A stretch of DNA of 8,677 bases from positions 280 through 8,956 of the forward strand of contig HF998305.1 of NCBI GenBank assembly GCA_000433735.1, written 5' to 3'. Shown here one piece after another: positions 6,251 through 8,677 of this stretch. A program made the position numbers and the translations under genes. Numbering within the stretch: position 1 is the stretch's first letter; the number at the start of each line of letters is the position of its first letter. The DNA comes from Clostridium sp. CAG:167. GTDB taxonomy: Bacteria > Bacillota > Clostridia > Lachnospirales > Lachnospiraceae. The notes below the pieces were generated by a model. That model did no database searches. It was given only the letters and a program-made list of their open reading frames with translations, and was not told the origin of the DNA.

Positions 6251-6733
6251 GTGAGAGGTTTAAAATTATACGAAGTAAATCCAAATTATATAAAGTATTT
6301 GGCACAGTATCAGGAACATATATTTATATCTGACGGGGATAAAGCAAGTCGCAAATACATAGGGATTTTATTACAGATAAATGATATAAAATATTTTGCT
6401 CCTTTGTCTTCGTTTAAAGTAAAGCATAAAAAAATGAAGGAGTCTGTGGATTTTATTAAAATACATAATTATGCGGTTATCAATTTAAATAATATGATTC
6501 CTGTTCCTGAAGGGGAGTATTCGTTGGTTGATGTTAATGGGACGAAAGATCAGCAATATAGATATTTGATGCAGGCCGAAAGCCGGGAAATCAATCGTCA
6601 AAAAAACAGAATAATGAAAAACGCAGACATTGTATATAAGCATAAATTGCGTAATGGAAATTCTACTCCTCTTGCAAAGAGGACAAATAATTTCGTGGAG
6701 TTAGAGAAAAGATATAGAATCTATTATAGATGA
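6251..6733 (+). CDS. toxN: ToxN/AbiQ-family type III toxin endoribonuclease
   Basis: 160 residues, starting at a GTG six bases after GGGAGG. It is about the usual size of ToxN/AbiQ. Family landmarks in order: KLYEVNPNYIKYL at the N-terminus (compare KFYTISSKYIKYL in Pectobacterium ToxN), RKYIGILLQIN (34-44, with Lys 35 at the position of a conserved active-site Lys), KYFAPLSSFK (47-56, where Ser 53/Ser 54 align with the catalytic Thr-Ser pair), then INLNNMIPVPEGEYSLVDV (77-95) and a basic C-terminal helical region ending LEKRYRIYYR. The enzyme is a KorA-like-fold ribonuclease that cuts cellular and phage RNA and also processes its own antitoxin precursor. Such systems commonly give abortive-infection phage defence. 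It is much more AT-rich than the genes at 2441-5146, which suggests horizontal arrival. No terminator is visible after the stop. Confidence 0.93.
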   Translation: MRGLKLYEVNPNYIKYLAQYQEHIFISDGDKASRKYIGILLQINDIKYFAPLSSFKVKHKKMKESVDFIKIHNYAVINLNNMIPVPEGEYSLVDVNGTKDQQYRYLMQAESREINRQKNRIMKNADIVYKHKLRNGNSTPLAKRTNNFVELEKRYRIYYR

Positions 6734-6762
6734 TTATATTGTGTAGGTAAGATTAAGAAAAG

Positions 6763-6811
6763 AAATCGAAGTCCGAGTCCCGAACGCAAAGCAAATTGTT
6801 CCTGCGTCAAG
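6763..6811 (-). pseudogene. hipB fragment (middle of the gene)
   Basis: 49 bases align without gaps to 5689-5737 inside hipB with three mismatches (46/49), in the same orientation. They correspond to the helix-turn-helix core (LTQEQFALRSGLGLRF). Similarity stops abruptly on both sides. Its left edge is the same AAAT at which the other partial copy, at 7673-7773, has its deletion. Confidence 0.85.
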
Positions 6812-6832
6812 TCGGTTAAATGAAAAAGTAAA

Positions 6833-6844
6833 TTCTAGCTAGAA
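6833..6844. promoter_or_regulatory. 12-bp palindrome upstream of the yefM promoter
   Basis: TTCTAGCTAGAA is a perfect palindrome 22 bp before the -35 box. It could be an accessory operator; nothing else supports a function. Confidence 0.3.
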
Positions 6845-6865
6845 ATCAAATAAACAATAATTGGG

Positions 6866-6903
6866 TTGAAAAAGGACATAATTATGGTATAATTAGGCCA
6901 TAA
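6866..6903 (+). promoter_or_regulatory. yefM-relE promoter with operator around the -10
   Basis: -35 TTGAAA (6866-6871), 16-base spacer, TG-extended -10 TATAAT (6888-6893). The perfect arms TTATGG (6882-6887) and CCATAA (6898-6903) are separated by 10 bases that include the -10 box, a good autoregulatory operator. A second short palindrome, CATAATTATG (6877-6886), overlaps the left arm. Confidence 0.7.
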
Positions 6904-6920
6904 ACAAGGAGGTGTATATT

Positions 6921-7181
6921 ATGCCACAAATAATTCCAATTAAAGACTTGAAGAATACATCGGAGATATCTGATATGTGCCATAAGACAGAGGAGCCAAT
7001 TTATGTTACGAAAAATGGCTATGGAGATATGGTAATTATGAGCATGGAGATTTATGAGTCAACAATGAGACGGATTGCCATGTACAGAGATATAGAGATA
7101 TCTGAAAAGCAGATAGAGACGGGACAGGTAAAAGATGCCAGAACAGCACTTAGAGAAACTAGGGCAAAGTATAGCTTATAA
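6921..7181 (+). CDS. yefM: Phd/YefM-family type II antitoxin
   Basis: 86 residues from the ATG at 6921, with AAGGAGG eight bases upstream; an earlier GTG at 6912 overlaps that site and is unlikely. The N-terminal half has the Phd/YefM fold pattern: IIPIKDLKNTSEISDMCHKT, then EEPIYVTKNGYGDMVIMSME, where the V-TKNG-G-MVIM segment is the usual family signature. The C-terminal part (about 55-86) is charged and helical and would wrap the toxin. The protein should neutralise the toxin encoded at 7135 and repress the shared promoter by binding the inverted repeat at 6882-6903. The gene overlaps the toxin gene by 47 bp. Confidence 0.9.
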   Translation: MPQIIPIKDLKNTSEISDMCHKTEEPIYVTKNGYGDMVIMSMEIYESTMRRIAMYRDIEISEKQIETGQVKDARTALRETRAKYSL

Positions 7182-7500
7182 ATTAAATATTACAGAGCGT
7201 GCCGATGAATTGCTTGATAATCTTGTGTATCATTTAATATATCGATTAAAGAATAAACAGGCAGCAACGCATTTGCTAGATTGTATTGATGTGATCTATG
7301 ATAGATTGGAGGTAAATCCTTTTCAATTTGCAGAATGCAGAGATTCATATCTCGCAAAGAAAGGGTATCGGGAGGCAGTTGTGCCACAGATGAATTATAT
7401 TATAATTTTTGATGTGAGAGATGATGTTGTAAATGTAGTTGGTATTTTCCACCAGTTAGAGAATTATCAAATAAATTGTAATATGCTTGTGGGAGATTAG
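7135..7500 (+). CDS. RelE/ParE-superfamily type II toxin
   Basis: 121 residues, beginning at an ATG 47 bp inside the antitoxin gene; no other in-frame start codon precedes the conserved AYKLNITERADELLDNLV. Only a weak AGG lies ahead of it, so translation is probably coupled to the antitoxin. The order helix-helix-beta sheet is that of the RelE/ParE fold: YKLNITERADELLDNLVYHL, a basic helical hairpin (RLKNKQAATHLLDCIDVIYD), NPFQFAECRD, KKGYREAVVPQMNYIIIFDV, and VVNVVGIFHQLENY. RelE members cut mRNA on the ribosome, whereas ParE members poison gyrase. The sequence alone does not settle which, so I give no symbol. Confidence 0.88.
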   Translation: MPEQHLEKLGQSIAYKLNITERADELLDNLVYHLIYRLKNKQAATHLLDCIDVIYDRLEVNPFQFAECRDSYLAKKGYREAVVPQMNYIIIFDVRDDVVNVVGIFHQLENYQINCNMLVGD

Positions 7501-7535
7501 AGTCAGGCTACAGTTTGAGAGAAGTGAAAAGTAAA

Positions 7536-7601
7536 CGCTGCTATTAACGCCCTGCACCATTCGTCATCACTGCGTGATGCCTCATGGACGGCTGTCGCCG
7601 T
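7536..7601. repeat. Putative dispersed intermodule sequence with two adjacent hairpins
   Basis: Starts CGCTGCTATTA, 35 bases after the toxin stop codon. It contains the inverted repeat CATCAC-TGC-GTGATG (7565-7579) and then ACGGC-TGTC-GCCGT (7588-7601). It is clearly GC-richer than its surroundings. The same first 11 bases recur at 8667-8677, again just after a toxin gene, so this may be a repeated element; its right end is not defined. No T run follows, so it is not a standard terminator. The remainder of the stretch to 7672 shows nothing I can identify. Confidence 0.45.
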
Positions 7602-7672
7602 ATATCAAAAAGAACCTGCATACTCATTTTTAGGGTAGGGAAACTGGAATTTAGAATTTCACTTTACGTTTT

Positions 7673-7773
7673 TTAAACATTGCAAGTGCCATATTTACTT
7701 TGTCCATACGAACGGTTTCTTTGCCTTGTTTAAGTTCTTACACAAATTATAGTTATTTTATACCCTTTCGGGT
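7673..7773 (-). pseudogene. Second hipB fragment with promoter/operator remnant
   Basis: 7673-7747 aligns without gaps to 5618-5692 in hipB (8 mismatches in 75), covering codons near the 3' half of the gene. At the AAAT at 7744-7747 the alignment jumps to 5806-5835, the hipB promoter side (one mismatch in 30, including operator 1 at 7759-7773). The start codon, ribosome binding site and most of the helix-turn-helix are therefore missing, and an in-frame stop (TAA, 7740-7738) is present. No product is expected. Confidence 0.85.
7759..7773. promoter_or_regulatory. Copy of the hipB operator (TATACCC-TTTC-GGGT)
   Basis: Identical to operator 1 at 5821-5835. Operator 2 is absent here: the sequence passes from the GGGT of operator 1 straight to what follows operator 2 in the other copy. 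It could still bind the HipB-like protein encoded at 5581-5784. Confidence 0.5.
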
Positions 7774-7788
7774 GCAATTAAGGCTTTG

Positions 7789-7941
7789 ATGCAGAGAAAG
7801 ATGCAGAAAATGCTCAAACGTCGAATATTCCGTCTGAGTGACATTGAGTATGGCGTGGATGTTGTGTATACTGGAAGCTGTACACTGGAAGGGTACTTAT
7901 GGTGGCGTGAAAATATGTGCATTGTTATAATGATGTATTGA
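7789..7941 (+). CDS. Small hypothetical ORF, 50 residues, paralogue of the 47-residue ORF
   Basis: Reads MQRKMQKMLKRRIFRL, then SDIEYGVDVVYTG, then a tail containing LEGYLWWREN. The block 7828-7877 is identical over 50 bases to 5955-6004. Relative to the first copy it lacks about 24 nt near the start and has 14 extra nt after the block, which look like a local duplication of a CTGGAAG-containing stretch. No convincing ribosome binding site precedes the ATG. Its stop overlaps the -35 of the relB promoter. I do not recognise a family; it may be only a relic. Confidence 0.3.
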   Translation: MQRKMQKMLKRRIFRLSDIEYGVDVVYTGSCTLEGYLWWRENMCIVIMMY

Positions 7942-7973
7942 CGAATGAAGATTGAACGAATATAATAGTTCAA
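7938..7973 (+). promoter_or_regulatory. Promoter of the relB-pemK pair with operator around the -10
   Basis: -35 TTGACG (7938-7943), 17-base spacer, perfect -10 TATAAT (7961-7966), close to sigma-A consensus. The perfect arms TTGAAC (7952-7957) and GTTCAA (7968-7973) are 10 bases apart and bracket the -10, the same design as at 6882-6903. The antitoxin is the likely ligand. Confidence 0.75.
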
Positions 7974-7989
7974 AAGGAGTGTGAAACGA

Positions 7990-8301
7990 ATGGCAAATAC
8001 AAATATAACAATGCGAATTGATGAAACATTAAAGGCACAATTGCAAGAGTTATTGTCAAATTTAGGAATGGACATGACGACTTTTTTTACGATGGCTGCT
8101 AAACAGGCGGTCAGGGAACAGGCGTTACCATTCCGTCCTGATATGAATGTGGGAAAATATGGACTGGAAGCATATAAACTTGCGATACAAAATACGAAAT
8201 ATGATAAACAGGGGCGGGCAACTATATCGTCAGATGATGACTGGGTAGATGAATCAGAGTGGGATGATGTGTATGAGCAAGTGAAAAAAGGAAAGGGGTA
8301 A
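7990..8301 (+). CDS. relB: RelB/DinJ-family type II antitoxin
   Basis: 103 residues from the ATG at 7990, with AAAAGGAG ten bases upstream; a GTG at 7981 sits only one base after that site and is unlikely. The N-terminal ribbon-helix-helix is typical of RelB/DinJ: NITMRIDETLKAQLQELLSN, then LGMDMTTFFTMAAKQAVREQ and the characteristic ALPF. The C-terminal half is longer than the shortest DinJ proteins and ends in an acidic, Trp-containing segment (DDDWVDESEWDDVYEQV) before a basic tail, which is probably the toxin-binding arm. The stop codon TAA shares its last base with the ATG of the next gene. The partner is a PemK/MazF toxin rather than the usual RelE/YafQ type. Confidence 0.9.
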   Translation: MANTNITMRIDETLKAQLQELLSNLGMDMTTFFTMAAKQAVREQALPFRPDMNVGKYGLEAYKLAIQNTKYDKQGRATISSDDDWVDESEWDDVYEQVKKGKG

Positions 8302-8642
8302 TGTTATTGAACAAAGGCGAGGTATGGTTTGTGGAGTTCCCGTTGGAGGAGAATCCCAACAGGATTTTGAATAGACCGGTAGTTGTTTTGGATGAGAATT
8401 TATTGGGAGTTTTATCTGTGAAGATTACTAAGCACAAGGCAAGGAAAGAGGATCCATATGATATACCGATTATTTACTGGGAAGAGGCAAGTTTGAGACT
8501 GGCTTCGACTGCGAGAGTTTCAAAAGTTACTCTTCTTACAAAAGATAGTTTCATATTCAAAATTGGTGATTTACATAAAGATGATTTAATTCAAATAGAG
8601 AAAATGTATGAAAAGTTTTTGCGTGATAATGGTGCGGTTTAG
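8301..8642 (+). CDS. PemK/MazF-family type II toxin endoribonuclease
   Basis: 113 residues, with the ATG overlapping the antitoxin stop by one base; AAAGGGG just upstream serves as the ribosome binding site, indicating translational coupling. PemK/MazF landmarks: KGEVWFVEFPLEENPNRILN (GEVW-V-FP at the first strand), RPVVVLDEN, SVKITKHKARKEDPYDIPI, and STARVSKVTLLTKDSF, where the S-AR-SKV segment carries the conserved active-site region, followed by the C-terminal helix IQIEKMYEKFLRD. MazF/PemK toxins cut single-stranded RNA at short sequences. The length fits the family and no catalytic region is missing. The unusual feature is the antitoxin family it is paired with. Confidence 0.88.
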   Translation: MLLNKGEVWFVEFPLEENPNRILNRPVVVLDENLLGVLSVKITKHKARKEDPYDIPIIYWEEASLRLASTARVSKVTLLTKDSFIFKIGDLHKDDLIQIEKMYEKFLRDNGAV

Positions 8643-8666
8643 CGGAGTTATTCGCATTGAACTTTC

Positions 8667-8677
8667 CGCTGCTATTA
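8667..8677. repeat. Start of a second copy of the 7536 element (cut by the window edge)
   Basis: CGCTGCTATTA is identical to 7536-7546 and starts 24 bases after the toxin stop codon, a position like that of the first copy. Only 11 bases can be compared. Confidence 0.4.

Noticed and set aside
7536..7601. Integron attC site
   Set aside because: It has hairpins and repeats after gene units, but I could not find the paired conserved core sites of attC, and no integrase gene is in the window.
7565..7601. Rho-independent terminator after relE
   Set aside because: The two hairpins are short and not followed by a T tract, so they do not make a credible intrinsic terminator.

Overview
The window looks like chromosomal DNA of a gut-type Clostridia, most likely Lachnospiraceae (the Blautia/Dorea/Roseburia neighbourhood). 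This rests on strong AGGAGG-type ribosome binding sites, sigma-A-type promoters, an ECF sigma factor paired with a DUF4179 membrane anti-sigma protein, a membrane HD-GYP protein and a CmpB-type (PF06541) membrane protein. The species cannot be named from the sequence alone.

The left half (1-5146) is ordinary chromosome built around one divergent promoter region (2269-2440). Leftward runs a likely operon: ECF sigma factor (1765-2268), DUF4179-type anti-sigma partner (721-1743), and the N-terminal part of a membrane-anchored protein resembling the N-terminal domain of M1-family peptidases (702 to beyond base 1). That last gene is out of frame at a 12-base G/C homopolymer. Rightward runs a second operon: a cyclic-di-GMP-type HD-GYP phosphodiesterase with an extracellular sensor domain (2441-3832), followed 24 bp later by an internally duplicated CmpB-like membrane protein (3857-5146). 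A perfect 16-bp palindrome lies between the -35 and -10 of the rightward promoter.

The right half (about 5147-8677) is visibly more AT-rich and is an island of toxin-antitoxin (TA) modules. From left to right: (i) a decayed hipBA locus on the minus strand, with an intact HipB-like repressor and only the C-terminal lobe of the HipA/HipT kinase; (ii) a type III toxI-toxN system with promoter, two ~37-nt RNA repeats, a strong attenuating terminator and an endoribonuclease gene; (iii) a type II yefM-relE/parE pair overlapping by 47 bp; (iv) a type II pair joining a RelB/DinJ antitoxin to a PemK/MazF toxin, an uncommon combination.

The spaces between modules carry related debris. Two further fragments of the hipB locus (6763-6811 and 7673-7773) have apparent deletions ending at short direct repeats. 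A 50-nt block inside small ORFs at 5904-6047 and 7789-7941 is perfectly duplicated. A sequence starting 35 nt after relE appears to begin again 24 nt after pemK, at the window edge. The yefM and relB promoters share one design: perfect 6-bp inverted arms, 10 nt apart, bracketing the TATAAT -10 box. The island therefore looks assembled by repeated duplication and insertion of TA modules around a hipB-type locus. No transposase or integrase is visible in the window.
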